Assembly (NCBI GenBank): GCA_963575745.1 | Contig: CAUYUJ010006335.1 | Span: 1,238,305-1,302,304, forward strand | From: Prorocentrum cordatum | Taxonomy: Eukaryota > Sar > Dinophyceae > Prorocentrales > Prorocentraceae | Direction of reading: 5' to 3' | Length of the DNA stretch: 64,000 nucleotides | Part shown: piece after piece, positions 11,046-22,739 of the stretch | Numbering within the stretch: the stretch's first letter is position 1 | Layout of the letters: each line of letters opens with the position of its first letter | Position numbers and translations under genes: made by a program | The notes under the pieces: model-generated | Database searches by the model: none | Seen by the model: only the letters and a program-made list of their open reading frames with translations | Told to the model about the DNA's origin: nothing

Positions 11046-11180
11046 CCCCATTTAGGTCGCTTGAGCGGCCAACAGAAAATCAGTTTCAATTCGTCACCCT
11101 GGGAGCTGTTTTCCTCCAACCACTGTTTCCAACGCTTGCCGTTATTGCAAACGCGTTTTATTATATGATCCGTTTCGAGC
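11046..11180 (-). repeat. Dispersed repeat copy 2, conserved minus-strand peptide
   Basis: Second copy of the repeat at 6592-6725. On the minus strand it reads through the same peptide blocks (CNNGKRWKQ, LEEN, SQGDEL, FCWPLKRPKW) after a Glu-rich run. Many of the differences between copies fall at synonymous third positions. Confidence 0.75.
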
Positions 11181-11679
11181 TCCCTCTCCTCCTCCTCCTC
11201 CCCCTCCTCGCCCTCCTCTACTTCGTCCTCCTCATTATGCTCCTCCGCCCCCTCTCCTCGCAGTCCCCTTCCCCATTCTAACGTGACCCTCCTCCTCCTC
11301 ATCCTCATCCTCCTCCTCATCCTCCTCGTCCTCCTACATGGGGTGTGCGTTGCCTCGCGCGCGTGTTCCCCACCCCTGCACAAACGAACAACACATGTTA
11401 CGGGACAGGGCGAGTGCGGCTCCCCTGGGGCCCTCTAGGCTAGGAGATCTGGGGCGGCACAACTAAATGTGGGCATGGGGAGGCGACAGGCGCGCGACCA
11501 TGAGGGCCGTTTCGGGAAATCCTACAGGCGGCACAAGACAACATGAGTTGGCCCCTATAGGCAACACAGCACAATCACATGCACATGGTACTGCGCCCTG
11601 TCGCGATCCCACCCCCAGTCACACCGCACACCGCAAGACCTACTCCCCACAGAAGGTCCATTCATGCTTGAGCGAAGCA

Positions 11680-12006
11680 TTATGGATCGATAAAATATCG
11701 CGTGATCCTGCACGGGCGTTCCTTGCCCTTGATATAATGGTCACGGCTGCATGTGGCTTCGAATCGGGCCTTCTGGGTCTCTGTCGGAGGATAGTACCTG
11801 ATGGCGCCACCTGGAAGACCCACCTTGGCGACCCCAGGAGGCTCGGGGGGGCCATCGTCAACCTCCTCGTCGCCGACAAGGCCGCCCTCCGCGAGCGGCT
11901 CGCCCAACCCCTCGTCGCCGACCAGGCCCAAGTCGCTGTCGGACGCGTCACCAACATCGACACCCTCGTAAGACCAGAAACGTGCGGCACGCATTCTAAC
12001 GGACAT
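11680..12006 (-). CDS. Possible downstream exon, acidic
   Basis: A 108-codon open minus-strand frame with an acidic Gly/Glu/Asp-rich part followed by PTETQKARFEATCS, which looks like real protein. It lies 3' of the large minus-strand gene ending near 13605 and could be a downstream exon of it or of a separate gene. No domain recognised. Confidence 0.3.
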   Translation of the reverse strand: MSVRMRAARFWSYEGVDVGDASDSDLGLVGDEGLGEPLAEGGLVGDEEVDDGPPEPPGVAKVGLPGGAIRYYPPTETQKARFEATCSRDHYIKGKERPCRITRYFIDP

Positions 12007-12481
12007 GGGTGGTCAGCATTCGGCCAACGAAGATTTTAGCGAACCTGGGAAAAGGCGAGCCCTCGAAGGGCCCGTCGGGTGCCTACGGGTCGCACCGATC
12101 GGCGCGCGATCGTTCGGAAAGCCCCCCACATGCGCGCATGGCCAACGCGCATGCGCGATGCGTGTTGCGTAAGTGCATGCGCCCGTGCCCGTGCAATGCA
12201 CACATATCACGCATGTCTCGCTGCGGCATCGCAGGCCTTCCCAAGCACCCACCCATCCTGTAGCACATGCTTCGCACGCGTGCGCATGACATCTGCCCCT
12301 CCCCCCTACGGGCCCTCGGGCCCCCACTGGTCGACCCCCCGAACTTTTCACGACTGTGAATCAACAATGAACCACTTATCTGCACGAGAACACCATGCAA
12401 TGTTACTGGGAACGGCACCCCCAAACCCGCATCTCTCGCCTGCACAAAACAGGACACCCCTGATGGACGAGAAGATGTGCC

Positions 12482-12940
12482 TTACAAAGGCCCTGGTGCG
12501 CCCAAAACAATGGCGCCCGAAAAGAACATGTGGGTTGCCCCATGGAGTTCAGGTGCGTGTATCCGAATGTCCTGGACGTCGTCGCCGTCGGGCCCCTCCA
12601 GGTCCACGTCGGGCTCGTCATCGGGGTCCTCCTCGGCGTCGCCCAAGGCGTGGTAAGCCTCATCGAACTCGATCGGCTCGCACTCTGCCCTCCGACGTCC
12701 ACCACCTCGGCGCGCGACAGGTGGAGGCGCCCAGAACACCGTGAGGCCTGAGCGCCCGTTGATCTCTCGAACTGACACCTGACCAGGGATAAAAGTACCG
12801 ATGTGGATCGGATCATCAACGATGGCGTACAATTGCATAGACCACTCCATGGACGGGTCCATCTCTTTGAACAAATAGTAATCGAACCACACGGTCTCCG
12901 TTGCCTCGCGGGGCGGCGGGTTTGACATACCAAAACACTG
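12482..12940 (-). CDS. Possible downstream exon
   Basis: Minus-strand open frame with protein-like composition (ETVWFDYYLFKEMDPS, then YAIVDDPIHIGTFIPG, then an acidic EEDPDDEPDVD stretch). A TTACAG acceptor precedes it near 12940. It lies downstream of the large minus-strand gene and may belong to the same transcript. No domain recognised. Confidence 0.35.
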   Translation of the reverse strand, partial: QCFGMSNPPPREATETVWFDYYLFKEMDPSMEWSMQLYAIVDDPIHIGTFIPGQVSVREINGRSGLTVFWAPPPVARRGGGRRRAECEPIEFDEAYHALGDAEEDPDDEPDVDLEGPDGDDVQDIRIHAPELHGATHMFFSGAIVLGAPGPL

Positions 12941-13604
12941 TAATGTCAGGGGGGGGGCTACCATAGTTAACGTCAAACGGACTGCCGACCCGAATGCCAG
13001 CCCTCAAGGGAAGTTCCTGCGAGCGCAACGGCGCGATACGAACAGGTTTGGTAGGGTTGGTACAACAACTCCTTTCCACATGCGGTTCGGCAGATGGCAC
13101 CAACATGCCCCACGGCATCCCAGAGAGGACCTCACAGCGCCCCAAGGTACCAACCCCATTGCACTCGAAGGTCGATGGAGCACACGCACACACACACACA
13201 CCATCAGGGAGCACTTGGAAGCCCAGTTTCGATCAGCATAGCGCTTCATGGCCCAGGTGAGCCAGCACGAAAGCCAAGGCGCCCCAAATATCCCCCAGGA
13301 CGCCACCACCCCACTCCAACTTAAGTATATCCCGCAACTGGGGGGCCGAATGACAAACGGGAGTGATCCCGCGGCAGGGGCTCGGACCCATATGGACATG
13401 CAAATGCCGAGGTGGCCCCAGGCCCAGGGGTAGCGTTGATGCTAGCTGACGGCTGCACGCCACGAGCCTGGCGCACGGGGCGGGGCGACGAAGAGAGGAG
13501 CAGTTAGAAAGCGTGGCGAAACCCCCGAGAACGACGCGTCGACGGGGCGGAAGTGGGTGAGAGCCGTGATTGGAGGAGGAGGAAGCAGGAAGGACGAAGA
13601 GGAG

Positions 13605-16600
13605 AAGCAGCCCCTTTGGATCAAATCCAATGTCCTTAAGCATGATCTCGCGGTCCACGACCTGGGCCCTGTCAGAATCCTCGTCGATGCACAGGGACAG
13701 GAAGCTCGAGCGGCACGGGCTCATGGAGTGCGCGCCGACGTGGAGCCACAACTCCTGGCGGACATCTCCCGCCTCTTCGTCGCCAAGGAGTTCGGCGAGC
13801 TCGTCGCCCCAACCACCGTCCATCTCCGATAACACATGTTGCCGATGACCGTAGAAGTAGACGACGAGATCTTGATGTCGAAGCATGTTCTTCATGGGGT
13901 CGTTCTTGCAAAAGGCCTTCAGCTTTGCAAGGTACCGATTCCTCATTTTCCAAATGAGCTCGCCCTCATCGCAGCACAAGCAGATGCCAACCTCGTGGCA
14001 AGGTGGAGGGCCACCCTTCTTCTTCTTCTCGTCGGCCAAGATCGGCTCCGACAGCTCGTGCAGGATGGGCGTGGACATGGCGTCGAAGTCCGCCTGCATG
14101 GCGCGCCCAAGGTTGGACGTAGGCGCCAAAAGCTCCGAAGCCACAGCAACCTTCACAGCGCTCTTCGCCTGTGGGATCAGCTCGAAAACGATGTCATCTA
14201 CATCGGGTACGGGGTACAAGAACTCCTTGAAAGGCTGCAACACTGGATTCTGGGAAACGACCTCCTCCAACAAAGCGAAGCCCTTGGTGCTTGCCCACTC
14301 CCGCAACGCCTGCCTGTCGGCAGCACGAGTTCTGCCCGAAAGTTGCATCAAGCGCCGCTGCCCCGCCTTCGCAGCCATCACCAGCTCGTGTAAACTGCGG
14401 TTGGCCGAGCGGCGCGCAACTGCCGACACTGCCCCGTACGCAGCCCGCCGCCGAGACATAGGTTCTTGATCTGCACCGCCCTGGCAAGGCCGAACAGCAT
14501 CGGGCGCCGCTGCACGTGAAGCTACGCGCTGCTGGCGCAGGAGGTCCCTCGACCTGAAGCCAAATGCACCCTCGCCTGGCCGCAATTTCGTCAACTGGTT
14601 CTTGGCGCCCTTCGCCATGTCAATGTAAAACTGCTTCTCGTCCCGATCGAGCGCGTTGTAGTCGACGGCCAGCTGCGACAAGTCGCATCTCCCTGTTGTC
14701 CCGAAAGTGCGGCGGCGAACGTAAGCATGCCAAGGGCCAGAATACCCGCGATCTCTCAGTGCACTGCCGTCACCGTCGGGCTCGGCGGACCCGTCGCACA
14801 TGCCGACGGCAGACATCTTGCCCAGCGTCGCAACTACATCATGGTGGGCAACGCGGGCATGCACGCGATCGCAAACAGCTTCGGCGTTGACCTCGGCGAA
14901 AGCCTGTCCAGTACATTGAACTCCTCGCATGAGTAGGCGCCTCCGCAGCGACGCGTGCCAGCATTCAATCTTCGCCATGTGGCGCCTGGCGACCCTGCAC
15001 TGGAGTCGCAAAGCCGCCTGCGCCTGTTCGCATCGCAACCCTCCTGGCTCATCGGCGAACTTCTCTACGAACCTCTTGCTCCATGGGTCGTGCAAGCACG
15101 GCGGCTTGCTCTTCACGGCCTCAGCGTCTGCATCACTGAACAAACATCGGAACGTTGCAGCTGGTTCGACCTTATGCCGCAAACACGCCGTCCTTTCTGA
15201 AGTACACAGGCTCGCAGATAGCAGCTTAAAAGTGAACGCCCTGTACTCCAAAGTCTTGTCGGCGTCATCGACCAATACGTCCCAATGAGTAGCGGAGCGC
15301 ATCATCGTATGGAGGTCGGTCAAGAAAGATGCAGCGGCCCCGTCCTTGACGGCCTCGAGCAACTCGAAGCTCCTCGCGGCTCTGGGGCGGCCCTGCGCCG
15401 ATGGGGACAGAAGAGCGCGGGCCTGCGACGCGCGCTGGGCCGTCTCCCAATCCACGGAACCCTGGTCGAGAAGCTGGTCTAAGTACATCTCGTGGGCCAG
15501 AGCGACTTGTATAATGATCAGCGTTCTATTGGTAGGTTTCGATTGCGATAAAGCCAAGCCAATAGCAATGTCTTTGTTGTTTTCAGCTCTGAACGATCGC
15601 TCCTGCTCGGCCATGCTCGCTGAATCGCCGCCACCGCCCTGAAAGCCTCCAGGGGCGCAGCCGCCGAGCGCCGAGCCGCCGCCCTCCCCGCCGCCGCCGC
15701 CGTCCGCGATGGCCAGCGCAGGATCAACACCGCCGCCAGCTGCAGCAGCGCCGCCACCCTTCCCGATGATACGGTCGTTGATGGCCCGAGCCCGCTCAGC
15801 AAAACGCCGATACGCTGGGGCCCCGAGGCCGCAACAGGCAAATGGCAACACGAACTGGGACAACGCCTTGGCGATGCCCTTCCATTTAGACTTGACGTGC
15901 TTGGTGAACAACGTGCCAGCAAAAACCCGTTTCAAACTCCATGCAACTGCTGATGCAATCGCTCGCGGGTCGGCCCTGGTACCCAACGGAACGTACACCT
16001 CGACCTTCTGATGGTTGCGCCAATTGCCATTTGGCAGGGTCCTGCTTGCAAGGAGCATCTCGACCTGGTTCGGAACATTCTGCATGCAGATGCACGTGAC
16101 GTAGTTGCGGTAAGCTCTGAACTCGTCTGGAGGCTCACCGTATCGCAGGTCAATGCGCTCGAACACAAGCTCCTCCAAAGCTTCGCCATACATCGTGAGA
16201 CCAGTGCCGAAATTGATGCTCGATGCCCATCGCCTCTGAGACTTCATGAAATCGTCGCACACAAACATGGAGTCGTGGCAGTTGTTTACAGCAGCGTGGA
16301 TGTCGCACTTAAAGTGTAACCGCTGCCAGTCGTCGCCGAAATCTGAAAGAAGGGCTCGTTCGCAGCGATCGTTGCTGCCAGCGCCGTCAGCACACGTGTT
16401 CCTTGTGTGCATTTGAAACTTCAAGTACCCTTCTGACTTTATGGATGCACGATGTCGCCAGGCCGTCCTCAAACACTCGCCAGTTGTGCGGTCAACCAGC
16501 TGGAGCGGGTTCACGCAGTGGCCAACGATCGTGATGGGCGAGCCAGCACTCCCCACGAAACGGTATGCGTAACACGATTCGGCCTGTAGGATCTTCGACA

Positions 16601-17627
16601 TGGTCCGACGCGCCCGAGAAATACAACTGAGAGCCCTCTCCAGGTGGGACAAGAACAAATGACTTCGCGACGCGACAGCCAGCGCAGTCTGTTGTGCTGA
16701 ATTCTGAGCGGTGTGCCAAGCATGCCGAGTAACTGCCATTGGGGTCTCACCCTGCCTGTCAAACTCGATCATATCCAAAAGGCGATCTTTATCAACGAGC
16801 AGTGCCAATCGCGTCTCGAGAGTTGATCGAGCCAGCCGATCGGCGTACATGAGAATCTCAGCCAATGTGATAACTGAAGGGCCAATCCTACGAGCGTCCA
16901 CGCCTAAAATATTGCTGAATGCCTGCTTTGTCAACACAATGCCGCTCCCACGATCAAAAAAATGATTGGCAACCTTGACGACAACTGAGTCGGCGTGCAA
17001 ACCCGTGTCCAAGCGTGAAGATCGAGCAAGCATTTCCTGAATAGGCTGCGTCAAAGGCCACGAGCGGGGTCGACTCTGCGTCGGGAGCCGAGCGATCTCG
17101 ACCACGTCGGCTGGGACCTGCTTCGACTCCCTCCGAAGCTGGATGGCCAGCGCGGCATCCTCTCGCACAGGATCTGCCTTGGCCGCCTTGGCCTCCCGAG
17201 CCCTCGCGGCGCCTCGGCGGACGTCGGGCTCAGCAGGCGCAGACGCCTCGGGAAGCGCAACCGACGCCAAGGCCTCCCGCGCCGCAGCGCTCAGGCGGCG
17301 ACGCTTCGCCACGCGCCGTGGCTCGGCGAGGCCCAGCTGCCCGAGCTCCGCAACGTCCGCGGCGAGCGCCCGCAAAGGCGACGGCCCCCCTGACGGCGCG
17401 GCGCCCTGGTCTGCGGAGGGGTCGCCGCCGTCGTCGCCGCCGAGCACGGCGGCGAGCTCCTCGGCCCAAGCGGCCGCGTCCTCCGCTCGGCTGTCCTCAC
17501 AGCCGCTGTCGGAGGACATCGACGGGGCCGACGGCCCGCCCGAAACCCTGACGCCAAAATGGCTCATCGCGAACGGATGGGAGGAGTGTGAGGACGGATG
17601 GCAGGTGGGAGTGATCAGCGCAAGCAT
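13605..17627 (-). CDS. Large protein with transposase-like and HMG-box-like regions
   Basis: The minus strand is open from an ATG at 17627 to a stop at 13233 (1464 codons), but protein-like sequence ends near 13605 (GFDPKG), so a 3' intron probably starts there. Another possible start is the ATG at 17567. Residues 20-170 are Ala/Glu/Arg-rich. Around residues 405-450 the block CADGAGSN is followed about 30 residues later by CDIHAAVNNC; an Asp-x-x-x-Ser-Asn then Cys-x-x-His pattern resembles the second catalytic block of hAT-like DDE transposases. Around residues 966-1012 a WHAYVRRRTF...LAVDYNALDRDEKQFY segment resembles the second half of an HMG box. A Gly/Ala linker lies near residues 625-665. 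A transposase-derived host or element gene is the best guess; the remaining catalytic residues were not identified. Confidence 0.65.
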
Positions 17628-18600
17628 ATGAGACGTGACGGGACCTACCCATCATAAAAGAAGAACACGAAGGAGGAGGAGGGGGTGCAATGAATGGAAC
17701 AAAGATAAAATGTGGAACAAATGAGAATGTCAATTGACGGCACATAGAAATTATGAGAAGCATGAATGTAATCTATCGCCCCCCTCTGACAAGGGAATGG
17801 AAGGCGCGCGGTATTGGGTTTATTGTTTTTGTTAGTGTTGCGTAGACCCCCGTGCTAGGACAGTGCGCATTTAAAGTAACATCAGATTGTGTCACACGTG
17901 TTCTGTTTGATCTAACCCTACCTACTCATTGGTGTTCTTTGGGGGTGCGCCAGTAACTTGAAGCGGAGCCTAAGGGGTCTCTCAACTCTCCTTTCAATGC
18001 CACGTTTCCAAAATCGAGACGCTGATATTGTAATTTGGGAGCGGGCGTGTCAGACTTACGGGGCGTCAATGATGAAATTCGGCTTCACGGTGTCATTGCC
18101 GAGGCTGTGAATTATTTTTAGATCATTTTTTCTAGGGACCTCCGAAGCGACACATGGACTCTTTCTAGACTCTTTAAGGCGGGCGCTTTAATTTTCTAGG
18201 CCCCCCAGCTCTAGGAGGCATCGTGGGACATAAGCTCGGAATTCGTCCTCCAGAGCTCGTATGCCGATCCCGGGTTGCCATCTACGCATCTACGCGATTT
18301 CGCGAATGCCCGTGTTGCCGCCCTGATAAGCAGGTACGACACCGTGAGGCAAATGAACCCTCGGGCGTCCCGGAAGCAGTCGAAGGAGCTGTATCTGATC
18401 GGCATCGGTAAGAAGGTTATGCATTTCTCTCTCTCTCTCTCTCTCTATAGCTATCTTTCTAGAGAGACAGGAAATTGCAGAGTAAACAGCGACAGAGACA
18501 GAGATACAGAGAGAGGGAGGGAGGGAATGGACTACAGTCAGTGCATTGTTGTGGGTCGTGACGTGACAATGGGCATATCATATCGTATTCTACGTCTTGT
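17628..18600. other. AT-richer intergenic stretch
   Basis: Lower GC than its neighbours, with no long open frame. It lies upstream of the minus-strand gene ending at 17627 and upstream of the plus-strand repeat block, so it could hold control regions for either. A CT microsatellite sits at about 18424-18447. No promoter motif could be named. Confidence 0.4.
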
Positions 18601-18619
18601 TTGTCTGAACCTCGTTGCA

Positions 18620-18640
18620 TCCGTAGCCGCTTTGGCTCCA
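18620..18640 (+). other. Degenerate spliced-leader relic
   Basis: The sequence TCCGTAGCCGCTTTGGCTC matches the conserved 22-nt dinoflagellate spliced leader at 18 of 22 positions: both 8-base blocks CCGTAGCC and TTTGGCTC are exact and two bases between them differ. It lies 24 bases before an ATG (18664). In dinoflagellates a genomic spliced-leader relic in front of a coding region marks a gene copy that passed through a trans-spliced mRNA and was re-integrated. Confidence 0.75.
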
Positions 18641-18663
18641 CCGGCGCGCTTTCAGAGCGCGCC

Positions 18664-19077
18664 ATGGCGTTGGCGGATGACGGGAAGCGTCTTCGAGGTA
18701 CGTGAAGAGATTTGGACGTTATGGCTGAATCTGCATCATATCTATAATCTCTTACTAATAGAGGGTGTCGGGCCGCATCTGGCTAATCGTTGGCGGATGA
18801 CGGGAAGCGCGGTTAGGCTCAAAGAGTCGTGCGATGGACGATGCTTATGGGCCAAGAGGAGAACATATTCATCAAGTGGGGGGGTCGAGGGGTGGAGTGG
18901 TGGCGGGATTCGGCCTCCACCAGGACGTGGCGGATGACGGGAAGCGCGTTTGCGCGATGGGCTTTGCTTATGGGCCTGGAGGGGAAAGTATTTATCAAGT
19001 GCGGGAGTCCAGGGGGGGAGTGGTGGCGGGAGTCGGCCTCCACCGGGACACGGCGGATGACGGGAAGCGCGCTTAGA
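18664..19077 (+). repeat. Tandem ~120-137-bp coding-like repeats (ADDGKR)
   Basis: The 17-mer GCGGATGACGGGAAGCG recurs at about 18673, 18793, 18930 and 19053, spaced 120, 137 and 123 bases. From 18834 to 19076 the frame is open and encodes two repeats of AYGPxGE...SRGGVVAGxGLHxDxADDGKR. The first unit starts at an ATG just after the spliced-leader relic, and GGTACGTGA after it looks like a splice donor. Either a tandem-repeat gene fragment or decaying retro-copies. Confidence 0.6.
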
Positions 19078-19149
19078 CTCGAAGAGTCGCGCGATGGACG
19101 TTGGTTTCCGGCCTGGAGGGGGAAATATTAATTGCCTTACGCCACGCCG

Positions 19150-20080
19150 CCGACCCCTTGGGGCGGCAGCAGTCGTCCCCCGCGTGGCCTGTCCGGACAG
19201 CCTGTGAGGCTCTTTTAGGCACGTTTTGGAGCCCTCTTAGGACCGTCCTGCCGTTCCCCTGGGCCGTTGCTGTGGTTTCTGGAGCCTTCGTGGGGCGCCC
19301 GGAGGTCGTCATGGAGCATTTTTGAGAGTCTCTTGGGGTTCCAGAGGTCGATCTTCAGGGTTTACTGGGCCGTTGTGGGCCTCGTGGAAGCCCAAGAAGC
19401 GATATGCTGAACATGTACGTTTTCCTGGTGGAGGCCTTCTTGGAGCGCCTCGTGGTCGCGTATGCAAACGTCTTGGACGCCCATGGGGCTGTCTGGTGGC
19501 GATCTTGGGCGGCTTGGACCGAAGTGTCCCCTGCGTGGGCCGTCCGGACAGCCTTTGGGGGCCTTCTTGCCCCCGTTTGGGAGCCCTCTTAGGGCCGTCC
19601 TGAGGCTTTCCTGGGCCGTTGCTGTGGTTTCTGGAGCCTTCGTGGATTGCCAGAAGCCGTCTTGGAGCCTTCTTGGGAGCCTCTTCGGGTGACAGGGGTC
19701 GATCTTGGAGGTTTATTGGGCCGTTGTGGGCCTCGCGAAAGCCCAAGAATCGAATATGCTGAAAATGGACGTTTTACCTAGGGAATGGGACGGTTTTTGC
19801 TTGTGGAGGCCTGCTTGGAGCGCCTCGTGGTCGCGTTTTCAAGCGTCTTGGACACCCATGGGGCATGAGGCCGTCTGGCGGCGATCTTGGGCGGTTTGGA
19901 CCGAATCGTCCCCTGCGTGGGCCGTCCGGACAGCCTTTGGGGGCCTTCTTGCCCCCGTTTGGAGCCCTTTTGGGACCATCCCGCAGCTTGCCTAAGCCGT
20001 TGCTATGGTTTCTGGGGCGTTCGTGGATCGCCCGGACGCCGTCTTGGAGCCTTTTTCCCGGAAAGGGCTCAGGCCCAGGG
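19150..20080. repeat. ~360-bp tandem repeat family
   Basis: Three related units (about 19190-19440, 19520-19740, 19880-20060) share a block with GGGCCGTCCGGACAGCCT, then GCCTTCTTGCCCCCG, then TTGCTRTGGTTTCTGG. Units are about 350-360 bases apart. Open frames across them are Trp/Gly/Leu-rich and probably meaningless. Confidence 0.7.
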
Positions 20081-20226
20081 TTCTCTGTTAGTATGTAAAC
20101 ATATCCCCCCGTACCCAACTTGAAGGAGGCCGGCGGATTCTTTCCCTAATAAATATCGAGGTCGAAGGAGGCCGGCGGATTAAAATTTGAGGATGTCTCA
20201 GGCGAAACGCTTGTTTTTGAAATCCC

Positions 20227-20985
20227 GATCGATAAATCACAGGGTGCGGGCCACCTCAGCACGACCACATCAGACCACACCCCAGCACGACCACACCCCA
20301 GCACGACCACGCCCCAGCACGACCACACCCCAGCACGACCACACCCCAGCACGACCACACCCCAGCACGACCACACCCCAGCACGACCACACCCCAGCAC
20401 GACCCGATCGATAAATCACAGGGTGCGGACCACCCCAGCACGACCACACCCCAGCACGACCCCACCCCAGCACGACCACACCCCAGCACGACCACGCCCC
20501 AGCACGACCACACCCCAGCACGACCACACCCCAGCACGACCACACCCCAGCACGACCCCACCCCAGCACGACCCCACCCTAGCACGACCACACCCCAGCA
20601 CGACCACACCCCAGCACGACCACACCCCAGCACGACCCCACCCCAGCACGACCCCACCACAGCACGACCACCCCAGCACGACCACACCCCAGCACGACCA
20701 CACCCCAGCACGACCCCACCCCAGCAAGACCACACCCCAGCACGACCACACCCCAGCACGACCTCACCACAGCACGACCACACCCCAGCACGACCACGCC
20801 CCAGCACGACCACGCCCCAGCACGACCACGCCCCAGCACGACCACCCCCCAGCACGACCACCCCCCTAGCACGACCACCCCCCAGCACGACCACCCCCCA
20901 GCACGACCACACCCCAGCACGACCACACCCCAACACGACCATACTCCAGCACGACCACACCCCAGCACGACCACACCCAGTCGCA
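20227..20985. repeat. 16-bp minisatellite, about 45 copies
   Basis: The unit CCCAGCACGACCACAC repeats with small variants. A 16-bp unit rotates through all three frames every 48 bases, so the minus strand stays open as a 16-residue Gly/Val/Cys/Trp repeat; this explains the long minus-strand frame to 21683. The entry sequence CGATCGATAAATCACAGGG occurs both before the array (20227) and inside it (20404). Confidence 0.95.
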
Positions 20986-20989
20986 CCCC

Positions 20990-21165
20990 CGTGGAATGTT
21001 TCGTGGGTTGTCTGGTTGAGTGGTTGCCTGTTCGTGGGGTGTCTCGTGGAATGTTTCACGGGGTGTCTCGTGGAATGTTTCGTGAGGTGTCTCGTGGGTT
21101 GTTTCGTGAGGTGTCTCCTGGGATGTTTCGCGGGGTGTCTCGCGGGATGTTTCGTGAGGTGTCGC
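20990..21165. repeat. 24-bp minisatellite (octapeptide if translated)
   Basis: Units of the form GTGTCTCGTGGRATGTTTCG plus four bases repeat about seven times right after the 16-bp array. Because 24 is a multiple of 3, the plus strand encodes a VSRGMFRE-like octapeptide repeat. No evidence that it is expressed. Confidence 0.9.
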
Positions 21166-21655
21166 CCAGTCGGATATCGTGAAAACGTGACCATGCTGCA
21201 CATGTCTATATCCCTTTCCGGGTTCGTGGGTCCATCATGTTGGGAGCCTCTAGGGCTGGCGAGGGTCGATCTTGGAGATTTCTTGGGCCGTTTTGCGCCG
21301 CGTGGAAGCCGAATGGACGAATGTGGTGAAAATGCACGTTTCCCCAGGTGAATGGGACGATTTTTGCTTAAGGAGGGCCTCTTTGGGGCGCCTCGTAATA
21401 TTGTTTCAAACGTCTTGGGGACTAATGGAGCCGTGTGGAGGCAATCTTCGGCATTTTGGGGCGATCTTTTTTGGGGGCTGGGACCACCCTTCTTGTCAGA
21501 ACAGGCGGCTCGAACACTTCCCCTCGTAAAATTTGAGGGCTGGAACCTCACTCGGCTTAGGGCTTGAAAGTGTAAGTAAGTCGATGGGAGGGAGCGGGAC
21601 CGACCAAGGGCGGGGGTCCTAGTAATGTATGCATGCCTCCCGCTCACAAACTGGG
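21166..21655. other. Unique/repeat-family spacer
   Basis: Contains sequence of the Leu/Gly/Trp-type family (GGAGCCTCTAGGGCTGG, CTTGGGCCGTTTTGCGCC) related to 19150-20080. No gene supported. Confidence 0.4.
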
Positions 21656-21786
21656 TCAGTCCGCGCGCTCGTCTGTCGGTCAATCGGTCCGTCGGTCGTC
21701 GTCGTCGGTCGTCGTCATAGTCCGTCGGTCGATCGGTCGTCGTCGGTCGTCGGTCGGTCGGTCGTCGTGGTCGTCGTCGGTCGTCG
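21656..21786. repeat. GTCG/GTC simple repeat
   Basis: Irregular GTCG, GGTC and CGTCGT units over about 130 bases. Confidence 0.85.
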
Positions 21787-22456
21787 CCACTGATGTTTAC
21801 CCAGCGCGAGTGTTCGAGCCGCCGACGCTGTGGGTTCCAGCTGAGCGAGAGCGTTCCAGCCGCCCACGGCGTGGGTCAGAGCCCCGAATCATCAGGGTTG
21901 GGGGCGGTCAGGAGTAGCTACAAGTTCGCGCCTCGGGAGCCCCAACCAGAGTTACCCGGGACCGCAGTCATCCCGGAAAATTCGGATGCCCAACCCACCT
22001 CAATTACCAGGGCTAGGGGCAGTCAGGGGGAAATGCAGATTCGCGCCTCGGGGGCCCGCACCAAAGTTTTCCCGGACAGCAGTTATCCCGGATGAGTCGG
22101 GCGTCCAAGTAGGCTCCAGCCATGCATGTTTACCTAGCGCGTGCGTTCCAGCCGCACGCGGCGTAGGTTCCAGCCGTGCACTTCTACCGAGCGCGAGCGT
22201 TCCAGCCGCACGCGACGTGGGGCCCAGCTATGCATTGTTACCGAGCGCGACGTTCTGGCAGCGCGCGGCGTGGGTTCCAGCCATTCATTTTTACCCAGCG
22301 CGAGCGTTTCCAGCTGCACACGGCGCGGGTTGCAGCCATGCGTTTCTACCGAGCGCGAGCGTTCTAGCCGCGCGCGGCGTGGGTTCCAGCCATGCGTCGG
22401 CGCGGGTTGCAGCCATGCGCTTCTACCGAACGCGAGCGTTCCAGCCGCCCACGGCA
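21787..22456. repeat. 54-bp minisatellite
   Basis: A 54-base unit (CGAGCGTTCCAGCCGC core followed by GTGGGTTCCAGCCATG) repeats about six times from 22121 to 22456, with one shortened unit near 22390. Two more diverged units of the same family lie at about 21790-21890. Since 54 is a multiple of 3, frames stay open through the array. Confidence 0.85.
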
Positions 22457-22739
22457 AATTCTTACTGGCAAATTCGTCCATTGAGTATATGGAGAGCAGG
22501 TTTCCGCCAATAATATATTTATGTATATGCACAGACACCCTCCACTGGATTGTTCCTGGACCTCAGATGAGGGTGGCGATGCATCAATCACCATTGAGAG
22601 CCAGCAATTTGTTACACCGCCGCTCTCCCTGCAGGTGCATGCAACAGTCGTCGGAGGGTGCCCGTGTAAACGTGTTCGTGGCATCAGGCTGGAGACGGAC
22701 GCAGCCGCGAGTGTCGGGGGCTCAGGGCAGAAGATATTG

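Noticed and set aside
20256-21683. 475-codon minus-strand frame with Gly/Val/Cys/Trp repeats
   Set aside because: It is the translation of the 16-bp minisatellite, which is stop-free in every minus frame.
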